Assembly (NCBI GenBank): GCA_965232285.1
Contig: CBDDPL010000004.1
Location: 2,356,001-2,420,000 of the forward strand
Direction: 5' to 3'
Origin: Denitrobaculum sp965232285
GTDB taxonomy: Bacteria > Pseudomonadota > Alphaproteobacteria > Kiloniellales > Kiloniellaceae
Length of the DNA stretch: 64,000 bases
A program made the translations under genes and the position numbers. A model generated the notes under the pieces. It was given only the letters and a program-made list of their open reading frames with translations, searched no databases and had not been told where the DNA came from. Positions 25,466 through 34,587 of this stretch are shown here, piece by piece; positions within the stretch are counted from its first letter, which is position 1; each line of letters opens with the position of its first letter.

Positions 25466-27370
25466 TCAAAACCGCTTAATGAGATTGAAAAAAATGCGTG
25501 GAGACTTTTCGCCGTCATCCCGGTCGGCCGTGGGCGAGCGGGTCAGCGGTACCGCCAGTTCAACAGCGCCCCAGATATCTTGGAAAAGATTTGCGCGCGC
25601 GCCGATGCCAGTTGAGGCAAGGCTTTCCTGACGGTCACGCGTATTGTCGTCGATGCGCCAGACCGCGCCCAGATCGTAGAAGGCATAGAGCTCGTAACTG
25701 TCGAGAAACTCAAAGTCCGAGGCCTCGCCAAACTGCAGTTCCGCCCGTCCGGCCAGGCAGTGATCCCCACTGATTTCAAAGGGATCATAGGCACTGCCAT
25801 AGCTTTCACCGCCGAGGCCGCACTCCTCGGAAGCCAGCAGTTGGCTAAAGGCATACTGCCCTGTCAGGGCGACGCTGAGCGACCATCGGGGGGCGAGTTT
25901 CTGCTTGCGCCGCACCGACCCCAGGACCTTGGTGAAGTCGCTTCGGCCCCCCTCTCTGGAGCGTTGCGCCGAGCCGCTGTCGGTCGCGTCCAGGACATTG
26001 AGACCCTGGCGGACTTCCCCGCCGATCAGCGTGATCCCCCGATAGGCGTCGATGAAGTCGTAGGTCCCACCGAGGAAGACGGAACGGATGCGGTCTTCCG
26101 AACTGGTTTCACCGAGAAGATCGGTTTTGGAGTTCTGATAGCCGAGCCCGCCAACGACGGAGAGATTCTGACGCCGTGTCCTGATAAAGGGATGGGCAAG
26201 CGTGATCGAGGCTGACTGGGACTCCCCCTCGACATCGAGGGCCTCCAGCGTCGAGCCCGGTTCCGTCGAGGTCAGCGAACCGACGAACGTGAGGGTGGTC
26301 CCGTCGCTGCCCAAGGGCAGGATGTGCGTCGCGGCCAGAAACTTCAGTTCGCTCAACTCCGCCGTGCCGACGAACTCCACCTCCGTGCTCTCATAGAGGC
26401 CAAGAATGTTCTCCGCCCGGCCACTGGCGCCGGCCTGATAGGGGCCCAGAAAGCGCGAGCCTCTGTTGTCGAAAGATGCGGCCGCGGAGAAGCGGCGCTC
26501 TTCCAGGACAATGACCAGTTCGGACGCGCCGGTCGAGGTCAGCGACGGACGCAGGATGGACTGCGCGATAACGCTCGGGATGTCGTTCAGCAACAGTAGC
26601 GAACGCTCGAGGACATCCGCGTGCAGAGGCTGACTGTCCAGGATCGCCTGCACCTTGTCGTCAATCATCGAAGCCGGCCCCGTCGGCTCGCCTTCGATGA
26701 CGACGTTGTCGATGTAGCCCTCGATGATCTCGATCTCCGCCACGCCGTCGATGATCTCCTGCGGCGGAACCAGGGCACGGCTGAGGACATAGCCGTCGTT
26801 GCGGTACTTGATGGTGATGGCCGCCGCAACTTCGTAGAACTGGGTCAGCGTGATTTCCCGAGACCGCAGCCCCTCCCAGAGCGGCAGGAATTCTTCTTCC
26901 TCGTAGACGCTGCTCCCGATCACCAGCAGGTCCTGCAACACGAAGCGGACCCCGGCTGCCCCTGGTGGCGGCGTCGACTTGCCCAGGTCGGGAATATCGA
27001 TCGGCGGCGACGCCTTTGGCGCCGGCGGCGGTTCAAACTGTTTCTGGATGACGCCGGGTTCCACGGTCGAGGGCAGTTGCTGCGCGGAAACCGGGGCGCA
27101 AAGACCCGCGAGAACCATTAGCAGCGTGGCGGCCAGCGGCTTTACCAGGCTGGAACGCCCCAAGAGCCGATAGCCCTGCAATACGCGCAACACGCCGCCA
27201 CAGTCTGCAGCGTGCCACTCTTCACGGCCTGGTACAGCTTCCTCGCTTCCCAACTTCCCCAAATCTGATTCCCCTTTTCCCCGGCGACCTGAAGTCGCGG
27301 CGCCGTTTTTCAGGAAGAACCAAACCGCCTTACGCCGTGTCGCTTGGTCTTGTCGCCTTGGCCCTGTCAC
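25466..27370 (-). CDS. Two-partner secretion transporter (TpsB, FhaC/ShlB-like)
   Basis: Up to 634 residues; the true start is uncertain. The frame opens at a GTG, but the first 60 or so residues are charged and not conserved. A signal peptide lies at about 70-97 (LAATLLMVLAGLCAPVSAQQ). Then come a proline-rich linker (PPPAPKASPP), POTRA domains at about 125-215 and 215-290 (QFYEVAAAITIKYRNDGYVLSRA), and an outer-membrane beta barrel ending in the phenylalanine-terminated strand FFNLIKRF. It should recognise the TPS domain of the adjacent exoprotein in the periplasm and move it to the cell surface. The gene order tpsB then tpsA is the usual one. Confidence 0.9.
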   Translation of the reverse strand: MTGPRRQDQATRRKAVWFFLKNGAATSGRRGKGESDLGKLGSEEAVPGREEWHAADCGGVLRVLQGYRLLGRSSLVKPLAATLLMVLAGLCAPVSAQQLPSTVEPGVIQKQFEPPPAPKASPPIDIPDLGKSTPPPGAAGVRFVLQDLLVIGSSVYEEEEFLPLWEGLRSREITLTQFYEVAAAITIKYRNDGYVLSRALVPPQEIIDGVAEIEIIEGYIDNVVIEGEPTGPASMIDDKVQAILDSQPLHADVLERSLLLLNDIPSVIAQSILRPSLTSTGASELVIVLEERRFSAAASFDNRGSRFLGPYQAGASGRAENILGLYESTEVEFVGTAELSELKFLAATHILPLGSDGTTLTFVGSLTSTEPGSTLEALDVEGESQSASITLAHPFIRTRRQNLSVVGGLGYQNSKTDLLGETSSEDRIRSVFLGGTYDFIDAYRGITLIGGEVRQGLNVLDATDSGSAQRSREGGRSDFTKVLGSVRRKQKLAPRWSLSVALTGQYAFSQLLASEECGLGGESYGSAYDPFEISGDHCLAGRAELQFGEASDFEFLDSYELYAFYDLGAVWRIDDNTRDRQESLASTGIGARANLFQDIWGAVELAVPLTRSPTADRDDGEKSPRIFFNLIKRF

Positions 27371-27651
27371 TTCCTGCGGCTGAAGGGCGACAAGTTCTCG
27401 GGGAAACCGGAAATGCGGTCAGTAAACCCTGAATACACGCCTTCCCGGCGTGAGATGCGTCCCAACAACCCCAGGTGCCGCAGTTTCCATAAAGAAAATC
27501 ACAATGGATAAGCGGCGACGCATCTCTGAATACACAGAAGGCGAACTCAAATTCGTTTCTTTATCTTCTGCTATGCTGTTTGAATAACATCGTATGACCA
27601 ACTCCCATTTGGGAGGTCTTTTCATGAAAACGTCCAATATCCGTTTTTTTA
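27371..27651. promoter_or_regulatory. Control region upstream of the secretion cassette
   Basis: No convincing gene lies here. CTGAATACAC occurs twice (27429-27438 and 27526-27535). A hairpin CACGCC-TTCCC-GGCGTG lies at 27436-27452. The base composition drops toward AT between 27480 and 27600. The LuxR-type regulator gene ends at its distal edge, so a binding site for that regulator is plausible. Confidence 0.4.
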
Positions 27652-28890
27652 TCAAAGACGCAGATAGGTCATCATAAGCCGGATGAGATCAGCCTGGCTG
27701 CCGGTATCGGTTTTACGGAAGACGGTTTTCAGTCTTTGCCTGGCCGTTCCCTGGGTAATCCGGAGCGCCTTTGCTGCCTCGATCAACGACAGGCCGCACA
27801 GCAATTGCTGACAGAGCAACTGTTCGGACTTCGTCAATCCGTAGAAGTCAGCCAATCCAGCCACATCGGCTTCCTTCAGTTTTTCAGGATCGGCAATGTA
27901 GATAACCGCCGCCACTTCCAGATCCAGGCAGGAGGCGTTTCTTGGCAGGGGGTAAATCATCAGACTGTAAGGCCGGTTGGACGAAGCGCGGCTGATCTGC
28001 ACCCGCTGCGGCTGACCCGCTTCGCCGGGACAGGTCTGCGCAAGACTTACCCCCTTCCCAACGGCCTCCCGTATGCGCTTGTCTTCTTCGGCGAAGCCCG
28101 TCGACAGCCTGCCCCGCACCAGCGACAGCGAGCGGCTGTCCGCAAATAACCGTTCGGCCGCCAGGTTACACTCGACCACGACGCCTCTGCCATCGACCAG
28201 CAGGCTCGGCGTGGCGAGGCTGTTGAGCAGTCCTTCGATGGTGCGATGCTGGTTGACCAGCGCGATGAACTTTTCGCGCAGCAGCAGGCTGTTGCGGACC
28301 TGGGGCAAGAGCGGCGTAAAGTCCTCCACCGTCTGTATGACGCGTCCCCAGTCGTCTTCCCTGCCCCGGACGATCCGGGTCGTGGTTCTGATGTAGATCA
28401 CCGAGCCGTCCAACGCCGTATCCGGTCCTTCCAGCACGACATCTGTCTCGCCCCCCGCAAAACGATGCACCAGTTCGACGAAGATATCCGACAGGCCGGT
28501 CACGGGGTTGTAGGTCTTCAGGTCCGGCGGCGCATTGAAGGCCGCCAGCAGTTCTTCCCGGCTGCCCGCCCGGTAGGTCTTCACCGCCGCGGCATTCACC
28601 TTCAGGATCTTCACCGCAGGCGCCAGTTCCGCGAGCAGGGACGGATTGGCCTGGACATAGCCTCGAATGTCGCTCACCCCGGCCGCCCTCAGGCGATCCA
28701 CGATCTCTTTCGCCACGGACCAGTCTTCCTGTGACATCGGGGTCGACGACTGCTCGAAGTCGTTTTCATTCCAGACCGGCAAGCTTTCGAAAGTCGCCGT
28801 CTCTTCATCCCGCGCGGATGCCTGCAAGCCGGCGCAAGCACCGGCGCCTCTTGTGAGGTAATTCTCATGCTGAAGTTGTTTCACAGACAT
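27652..28890 (-). CDS. LuxR-type transcriptional regulator with PAS-like sensor domains
   Basis: 412 residues. The C-terminal 65 residues form a GerE/LuxR helix-turn-helix (LTKSEQLLCQQLLCGLSLIEAAKALRITQGTARQRLKTVFRKT). Upstream are two PAS-like segments, about residues 55-185 (VKILKVNAAAVKTYRAGSRE; SDIFVELVHRFAGGE) and about 220-330 (NSLATPSLLVDGRGVVVECN), the latter with a typical N-terminal cap. It lacks an obvious autoinducer domain or phospho-acceptor domain, so it is a one-component sensor of an unknown ligand. It lies upstream of tpsB in the same direction and is the likely local regulator of the secretion cassette. Confidence 0.85.
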   Translation of the reverse strand: MSVKQLQHENYLTRGAGACAGLQASARDEETATFESLPVWNENDFEQSSTPMSQEDWSVAKEIVDRLRAAGVSDIRGYVQANPSLLAELAPAVKILKVNAAAVKTYRAGSREELLAAFNAPPDLKTYNPVTGLSDIFVELVHRFAGGETDVVLEGPDTALDGSVIYIRTTTRIVRGREDDWGRVIQTVEDFTPLLPQVRNSLLLREKFIALVNQHRTIEGLLNSLATPSLLVDGRGVVVECNLAAERLFADSRSLSLVRGRLSTGFAEEDKRIREAVGKGVSLAQTCPGEAGQPQRVQISRASSNRPYSLMIYPLPRNASCLDLEVAAVIYIADPEKLKEADVAGLADFYGLTKSEQLLCQQLLCGLSLIEAAKALRITQGTARQRLKTVFRKTDTGSQADLIRLMMTYLRL

Positions 28891-29148
28891 ATGTAAAAGC
28901 CGCAGCTCCCTCCAACCGGCTGCCGTAACGACATTTCGCGAACCTCAACACAAAATAGCATAACTTTCCAAAATCAACAATGAGTTGCAGTTAAAGTCGC
29001 ACGCACGCCCCCAATGTTCCTGCCATAGAATAATCTCTTCCCTGCTTCTGTGAATGTGGCATTAATCACGGCAAAGAAGCCGCTGCCACCGATTGCGCAG
29101 CCGCCATGCCCTCCCCATCTACCTCTCGAACGGATCAAGAGGTAGACG

Positions 29149-29886
29149 ATGAACCCCCAGAACCTTCTCGAACAATTCCTTGGCCCCGACGCGACCAGAA
29201 CCGCGAGCGGCGCCCTGCAGAGCGGCAAGGAGAAGCTGGCCGGCAGCGGCGTGGCCGGGATCGCCGGCGGCGTCGCTGCGGGCGGCCTGCTCGGCCTGCT
29301 GCTGGGCAACAAAAAGGTGCGCAAGAAGGCCGGCAAACTGGCCGGCGGTGTGGTCGGCTATGGCGGTGCCGCGGCCCTCGGCGCCCTCGCCTTCCGCGCC
29401 TACCAGAACTATCAGTCCGGCAAACAGCAGCCCACCTCGCAGCAGACGGTCCCGCAACAGACCGCACCAGCACCCGAACCTCTGCCCGCAGGTTCCAAGT
29501 TCCTGCCGGAGACAGCGCCGGCGCAGGATGGCAAGCCCTTCGAACTGGCGCTGGTCCTGGCGATGGTCGGCGCTGCGAATGCAGACGGCCACATCGATTC
29601 CGAGGAACAGCGCCACATCTTCCAACAGGTCAGCGAACTCCCGCTCGACGCCGAGGACAAGGCCTTTGTCTTCGACGCGCTCGGTAATCCGCCGAGCCTG
29701 CAGGACATCGCCGGTCTCGCGCAGGGGCCGGAACAAGCCGCCGAACTCTACCTGGCGTCGCGCCTTGCCATCGATCCCGATCAGCCGATCGAACAGGCTT
29801 ATCTAGAAGGCCTCGCCGCACGCCTGAAGCTTCCCGGCGAACTGGTAGCCCATCTGGAAAGTCAGGTCGAAGCGGTGCCGGCTTAA
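29149..29886 (+). CDS. DUF533 (YebE-like) TerB-fold membrane protein
   Basis: 245 residues. The N-terminal 100 residues hold two glycine/alanine-rich hydrophobic stretches (VAGIAGGVAAGGLLGLLLG and GGVVGYGGAAALGALAF), so the protein is probably anchored in the inner membrane. After a glutamine/proline-rich linker (SQQTVPQQTAPAPEP), the C-terminal half is a TerB-like helical bundle with the acidic AMVGAANADGHIDSEEQ motif that recurs in DUF533 and tellurite-resistance TerB proteins. No biochemical function is established. It stands alone and converges on the broken enolase-superfamily gene with a gap of 3 bases. Confidence 0.88.
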   Translation: MNPQNLLEQFLGPDATRTASGALQSGKEKLAGSGVAGIAGGVAAGGLLGLLLGNKKVRKKAGKLAGGVVGYGGAAALGALAFRAYQNYQSGKQQPTSQQTVPQQTAPAPEPLPAGSKFLPETAPAQDGKPFELALVLAMVGAANADGHIDSEEQRHIFQQVSELPLDAEDKAFVFDALGNPPSLQDIAGLAQGPEQAAELYLASRLAIDPDQPIEQAYLEGLAARLKLPGELVAHLESQVEAVPA

Positions 29887-29889
29887 GCG

Positions 29890-30975
29890 TCAATCCGCTG
29901 CGTAGCGGCGCACGGCCTTCTCGTCCCAGACCATGCCTAGCCCGGGCCCGCGCGGCCGCAGGCGGCCGGCCTCGATCGGCAGGGGATCGCGCAGCACAGA
30001 GCTCGCAATGTCGAGATATTCGAGCCGGTGCAGCCCGGGCGTAACCGCCAGTACCTGGGCGCTGGCCTCCGGGAAGGTATGGCTGGAAACCGGGATGGAT
30101 GCGCCTTCGGCCTGCGCCGCAGCACGCATCCATCCGGTCACGCCGCCGATCTTCATGATGTCGAGCATGGCAAAGTCGCTGGCGCCCGCCGCGATGGCGC
30201 GGGCCGCATCCTCCGGAAACCACCAGTTCTCGCCGGTCTGGATCGCCACCCCGGACGCGGTTCGTACAGCCGCGTGCCCGCTCAGATCCTCAGCCGGCAC
30301 CGGCTCCTCGACCCAGTCCAGATCGTAGGCCGCCAGGGCACGGATACGCCGCAAGGCCTCCGGCACGCTAAGGGACTGATTGTAATCGACCATCAGCCGG
30401 GTCTGATCACCGATCACCGCCCGGACCCAGGCGACCATGGCGAGATCCCGCGACAAATCCCCGCCACCGATCTTGATCTTGATGGCATCGAAACCCTGCG
30501 CGAGAGAAGCCTCGAGCGCCTCCCGCTCACTGCCGGGCAGAACCACGCCGTAGCTGTCATAAGCAGGCACCGGCTGATCTTCACCGCCCAGCAGCCGGGC
30601 AACCGACAGGCCCTGCGCCTGACCAAGCGCATCCCAGAACGCCATGTCCAGGCCGGAGATTGCCATACCCAGCAGCCCCTAACGGCCCAGGAGGCGAAAG
30701 GCAGCCTCAAAGTCTCGGTAGCGTGCTGCCGGCGCGATCGGCTTACCCGCCAGCATCTCGGATAGCTCCTCGAAGACAATCAGGAGAGGCCGCAGGGTCA
30801 AAGGCGTGTAGCCAAAGATGTAGGCACGCCCGACGATGCCCTGCTGCGTCTCAAGGTCTATCAGCACCAGGGGCGCGGAAGGGATCGCCGCGACCGCGGT
30901 GGTGATGGGCCGGCGGAGCGGCGCCATGACCGCACGCGTCTTGACCTGCTTGATGGTGAGGCCGCAATCGCTCAT
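29890..30975 (-). pseudogene. Enolase-superfamily (mandelate racemase/muconate-lactonising) gene with in-frame amber stop
   Basis: The two halves are in the same reading frame, interrupted by one TAG at 30679-30681. The N-half (MSDCGLTIKQVKTRAV...FRLLGR) is the capping domain. The C-half continues GLLGMAISGLDMAFWDALG, exactly where homologues read on. The barrel keeps the catalytic FDAIKIKIGGG (K-x-K), LMVDYNQ, DWVEEP, LDIMKIGG and SSHTFPE motifs, so apart from the stop the gene looks intact. This points to a recent nonsense mutation, a sequencing error, or readthrough. An internal ATG at 30666 could give a capless barrel. It is divergent from a TetR gene. The substrate would be an acid sugar or cyclic acid. 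Confidence 0.85.
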
Positions 30976-31062
30976 ATCTTGGGCTCCTCTTTGCCAATTG
31001 CCGTCACCCAAGCCTGTGCAATCTATCCCCTGATTCCCATTCACTCCTCGGTATACCCCCGC

Positions 31063-31659
31063 ATGAAACCCGCCAGCGAAACCAGGAACCGCATTCTTAC
31101 GGTCGCTTACGGCCTCTTCTATCGGCAGGGTTTCGCGCGCGTCGGCGTGGACGCCATCGCCGAGGCGGTCGGCATCACCAAGCGCACGCTCTACAACCAC
31201 TTCGACAGCAAGGACACACTGGCGGCAGCAGTGCTGGAGCGGCAGCAGGCGCATGCGCTTGAGCAGATCAAGGGTTGGGCGCGCGCGGACGCGCCAACGG
31301 CAGCCGCCTTTCTCTCGTCTCTCTTCGAATCCCTGGAAGCCTGGGCCGAGCAGCCCAGGTGGCTCGGGTCAGGCTATACGCGCCTGACCATGGAGTTGGC
31401 CGACCGTCCCGGCCATCCGGCCCGCCAGGCCGCCCAGCGGCACAAGGCCGCCGTCGAGCGCTGGCTGGCGGAGGAGATGACGCGGCTCGGCGCCGAGGAA
31501 CCGGTCGAACTTGCGCGCCAGATCATGCTGCTGGTGGAGGGCTGCCTCTCCCTCATGCTGATCCACGGCGACCGGAGTTATGCATCAAGCGCGGCGGATG
31601 CGGCGCTGCGACTGGCGCAGATGAAGTCCCCGCCGAGCGCGCCTTTAGACGGTTGCTGA
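31063..31659 (+). CDS. TetR-family transcriptional regulator
   Basis: 198 residues. The helix-turn-helix lies at about residues 8-55 (RNRILTVAYGLFYRQGFARVGVDAIAEAVGITKRTLYNHFDSKDTL), followed by an all-helical ligand domain. The ATG at 31063 gives the standard N-terminus; the upstream in-frame extension of 28 residues has no similarity. No strong ribosome binding site is visible. It is divergent from the amber-interrupted enolase-superfamily gene and probably regulated it. Its stop lies 12 bases from the end of the convergent dioxygenase gene. Confidence 0.88.
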   Translation: MKPASETRNRILTVAYGLFYRQGFARVGVDAIAEAVGITKRTLYNHFDSKDTLAAAVLERQQAHALEQIKGWARADAPTAAAFLSSLFESLEAWAEQPRWLGSGYTRLTMELADRPGHPARQAAQRHKAAVERWLAEEMTRLGAEEPVELARQIMLLVEGCLSLMLIHGDRSYASSAADAALRLAQMKSPPSAPLDGC

Positions 31660-31671
31660 AAAAGACCAGGT

Positions 31672-32571
31672 TCAGGCCGCGAACCCAGTCTTGGCCCCGC
31701 CGCTCTTTTGCAGCTTGAAGATCGAGCTGTTGTCCTCCGCCGGCGGGAACGGCAGGCGCACCGGCACCTGTTCCATACGCGGCTGCAATACCGGCTGACC
31801 GATCACCACCCGCTCCTGCACATCCGCCCACTGCGCATCCTGCGGCAGGCGCTGCAGGTAGTTGGCCGCGCCCATCAGCGGCCAGGCGTCGGCGGCGCAG
31901 CACTCATAGAAGAGGATCTGGCGTGGCCGGGCGCTCAAGTTCGGCGCCGAGCCGTGCAGCAGGCGGGCGTGGTGCACGGTCATGCTGCCGGCCTTCCCGG
32001 TCAGGGTGACTGCCTTCTCGCCCTGGAAGTCCGGGTCGTCCGGATCCACGGCGCCACAGAAGACGCCGTCGGCATTGCTGTGATCCAGGATCGGTCCCCT
32101 GTGAGAGCCCGGGATCACCTGCAGCGGTCCATTCTCCTCGGCCACGTTCTCCAGCAGCAGCCCACACGCCAGCATGCTGTCATTGGTGTGAGGATAGAAG
32201 GCCCAGTCCTGATGCCACTCCACGGCGGCACCGCCACCGGGGGCCTTGGTGTTCAGCTTGGAGGTCTGCAGCAGGACATTTTCGCCCAGCAACTGCCGCA
32301 GGACCTCGGTCACGCCGGAGTTCTGCAGGACCTGCCAGAAGTAAGGGTCCCGCTTATGGGGCAGCTTGACGCGTGTCAGCCGCGGCGTCTCCGGCGAATG
32401 CCCTTCATCCAGATCGTAGATCTCGTCGCTTTCGGAAATCGCGCGCGAGGCTTCGATGAGACCGGCCGTGATCTCCTGCATCCGGGAAAGCTGTTCCGGG
32501 CTGACCGCATTCTCGACCAGCAGATAACCCTGCTCGTTATAGAAGCTCATCTGTTCGGCGCTGAGCATCAC
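31672..32571 (-). CDS. Phytanoyl-CoA dioxygenase (PhyH) family protein
   Basis: A 299-residue non-haem iron, 2-oxoglutarate-dependent oxygenase. Iron ligands are visible as the H-x-D of VEWHQDWAFYPHTN and the distal His in MTVHHARLLHGSAPN; the oxoglutarate arginine is probably in SARPRQILFYE. The N-terminal MLSAEQMSFYNEQGYLLVENAVSPEQL is the family opening. Family members hydroxylate phytanoyl-CoA, ectoine, or many small metabolites, so the substrate cannot be given. It is divergent from a LacI regulator across two perfect operators, indicating control by a sugar-like effector. Starts at 32571 or 32568 are equally good. Confidence 0.88.
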   Translation of the reverse strand: MMLSAEQMSFYNEQGYLLVENAVSPEQLSRMQEITAGLIEASRAISESDEIYDLDEGHSPETPRLTRVKLPHKRDPYFWQVLQNSGVTEVLRQLLGENVLLQTSKLNTKAPGGGAAVEWHQDWAFYPHTNDSMLACGLLLENVAEENGPLQVIPGSHRGPILDHSNADGVFCGAVDPDDPDFQGEKAVTLTGKAGSMTVHHARLLHGSAPNLSARPRQILFYECCAADAWPLMGAANYLQRLPQDAQWADVQERVVIGQPVLQPRMEQVPVRLPFPPAEDNSSIFKLQKSGGAKTGFAA

Positions 32572-32603
32572 GAAACCTCCCTAAGTTGGCTTACTGAGCC
32601 AAT

Positions 32604-32642
32604 GTGGTATCGATACCATTTGATTGATGGTATCGATACCAC
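32604..32642. promoter_or_regulatory. Paired LacI-family operators
   Basis: GTGGTATCGATACCAT (32604-32619) and ATGGTATCGATACCAC (32627-32642) each contain the perfect 14-bp palindrome TGGTATCGATACCA with a central CG. They are mirror images around TTGATTG, with centres 23 bases apart. They lie between the dioxygenase start and the LacI gene and are the evident binding sites of that regulator. Confidence 0.88.
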
Positions 32643-32702
32643 TGTACCTTGGCGGGCGTCAAGATTATGGTGCGGTGCCAGGACTTCGTTGAAGGAGATC
32701 GG

Positions 32703-33713
32703 ATGAGAAGCAGCCGGAAGTGGGTGACGATGAGCGAGGTCGCCGCGCGGGCCAAGGTGGGGACCATCACGGTCTCGCGCGTCATCCGCAACCCGGACAA
32801 GGTCAAGCCCGAGACCCGCAAACGTGTGCAGGCCGCGATCCGCGAACTGGGCTATGTCCCCGACGAGACTGCCGGCGCCCTCTCCTCCAACCGCAGCCGA
32901 ATGGTCGGCGCGGTGATCTCCACTTTGGAGGCATCGATCTTTGCCTCCACGGTGGACGGACTCACGCAAAGCCTGCGCAAAGCCGGTCAACAGCTTCTCC
33001 TGGCCAGCAGCGACTACCGGCCTGCCATCGAAGCGGAGGTCATCGCCACCCTTCTGGGCCGCCGTCCCGATGGCCTGATCCTGACCAGCAGTGAGCACAA
33101 AGCAGAAGTGGAAGAGCTGCTGAAATCATCCGGGATTCCGGTGATCGAACTCTGGGAGCTACCCGAGTCTCCGATCGATTCCGCCGTCGGTTTTTCCAAC
33201 CGGGACGCGGGCCGGGCGATCACTGATTTCCTGCTCGACAGAGGGCATCGCAAGATTGGCTTCATCGGCGGTCAGGCGTCCCACGACACGCGCGGCCGCC
33301 TGCGCGCCGATGGCTATAGCGACGCCCTGCTCGCGCGGACCTTGAATCCGGATAGTATCTTGATATCCGACGAGGGCAGCGGCCCCGATCTGGGCGCCGC
33401 GGGTCTCGCGAAGCTGCTGGCACAGCAGCCCGACACCGATGCCGTGGTCTGCGTCAGTGACCCCGTCGCGCTCGGCGCTTACTGCGAAGCGCAACGCCGG
33501 GGCTTGAAAATCCCGCAAGACCTTGCGATCACCGGCTTCGGCGATTTCGAGCTCGCCGGAGCGCGCGGCCTCGGTCTCACCACCATCCGTATTCCCGGCT
33601 TTGAAATTGGCGAGAAAGCCGCCGAACTGATCCTCGCCAGCCGGGATATCGTCGCCGAACGCGGCCAGATCATCGACCTCGGCTTCGAGCTCGTCATCCG
33701 GCAAACGGCCTAG
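32703..33713 (+). CDS. LacI-family transcriptional regulator
   Basis: 336 residues. The N-terminal helix-turn-helix and hinge are at residues 9-65 (VTMSEVAARAKVGTITVSRVIRNPDKV...ALSSNRSRMVGAVI). The effector domain keeps FSNRDAGRAITDFLLDRGHRKIGFIGG and ITGFGDFELA, resembling GntR/gluconate-type LacI members. GAAGGAG at 32690-32696 fixes the ATG at 32703. It faces two perfect operators in its own promoter, so it should repress itself and the divergent dioxygenase gene. The ligand is unknown. Confidence 0.92.
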   Translation: MRSSRKWVTMSEVAARAKVGTITVSRVIRNPDKVKPETRKRVQAAIRELGYVPDETAGALSSNRSRMVGAVISTLEASIFASTVDGLTQSLRKAGQQLLLASSDYRPAIEAEVIATLLGRRPDGLILTSSEHKAEVEELLKSSGIPVIELWELPESPIDSAVGFSNRDAGRAITDFLLDRGHRKIGFIGGQASHDTRGRLRADGYSDALLARTLNPDSILISDEGSGPDLGAAGLAKLLAQQPDTDAVVCVSDPVALGAYCEAQRRGLKIPQDLAITGFGDFELAGARGLGLTTIRIPGFEIGEKAAELILASRDIVAERGQIIDLGFELVIRQTA

Positions 33714-33758
33714 GTTAGGAATCCCTAGACGCCGCTTTCCTCCGGTTCGGTTTCTGAA

Positions 33759-34436
33759 TCAAGGTTGCCCAAAAATGCGCGCTTTTGACATGTGCACCCC
33801 TTGTCGCCGACGTAGGCCAGCAACCCCTATTAGCCCGCCGAGCAAAAGAGCGAGGGTCCCGGGTTCGGGTACAGGAATCGGGTCACTAACAAAATCACCT
33901 GTGACGCGTACAACGAAATCTCGGCCATCCGGGTTAATTTCGAAAACACCCTCTGAATTGAATGAAAGGCTGTTCGGATCAGCGTCGCCCACGGTGGTGT
34001 CAAGTGCTCCACGTTGCGCCGCCCCATTGGAAAACACCGCAGTATAAGTTCCGGCAAGGAGTGTCCCGAGGAAGGAAAAATCTACCGTATGAACGCCCCA
34101 AAAGCCGTCCGCGAGCGTAAATGTGCTGGAGCCCAGAACCGTGCCATTTGTGCCCGCGCCTTCGATCACCGAAAAGGTCAAATCGAAAGTTGGAGCCCCG
34201 GCTCGATTAAAGTCTCTCACGCGTGCGCCAACCATCAAATTGTTGGTGGCCTGTGTCAGTGTGAAAGATTGTCCCAAGGGATCCTGAAGAGCATTCGGCC
34301 CGAAATTGCCGAATATAACGGTGCCGGTTCCCGCGGCCGGAACGGTATCGAGAATAGTAACGGCTTGCGCAGTCGAAAAACCACTGACAGATGACGCAAG
34401 CAGGATAGCGGTGGCTAACCTGGTCAAGCCTCTCAT
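33759..34436 (-). CDS. PEP-CTERM sorted exported protein
   Basis: 225 residues. An N-terminal signal peptide (LATAILLASSVSGFSTAQA) is followed by a serine/threonine-poor beta-rich domain. A PEP-CTERM tail follows: VPEPGTLALLLGGLIGVAGLRRR, i.e. PEP motif, hydrophobic helix and arginine cluster. This tail directs cleavage and export by an exosortase. Unusually 13 residues follow the arginines (QGVHMSKARIFGQP), where most members end within about five. The central domain (GQSFTLTQATNNLMVGARV; GTLLAGTYTAVFSN) looks like a choice-of-anchor type fold; I do not recognise the ligand. Confidence 0.88.
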   Translation of the reverse strand: MRGLTRLATAILLASSVSGFSTAQAVTILDTVPAAGTGTVIFGNFGPNALQDPLGQSFTLTQATNNLMVGARVRDFNRAGAPTFDLTFSVIEGAGTNGTVLGSSTFTLADGFWGVHTVDFSFLGTLLAGTYTAVFSNGAAQRGALDTTVGDADPNSLSFNSEGVFEINPDGRDFVVRVTGDFVSDPIPVPEPGTLALLLGGLIGVAGLRRRQGVHMSKARIFGQP

Positions 34437-34587
34437 GTTTCGAAAAACCTCCTGTTATTGAATCGATTAAAACATAATCTAAAGTATTGTTTCTAAAGGT
34501 TTTACACCTAACAATCAGCGGCAAAACCTTCGAACAAGGCCCTTGAGAAGCCCCCGGTCATCAAGATCGGGAACGCCGCGTAGCTCG

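Noticed and set aside
27419..27655. A 78-codon frame between tpsB and the LuxR-type gene
   Set aside because: It opens at a TTG overlapping the regulator stop, has no ribosome binding site, and its composition is not protein-like.
30679..30681. Pyrrolysine or programmed readthrough of the amber codon
   Set aside because: Not chosen as the main reading because the codon is at a position of ordinary residues and no special downstream structure is seen; a nonsense mutation or read error is simpler.
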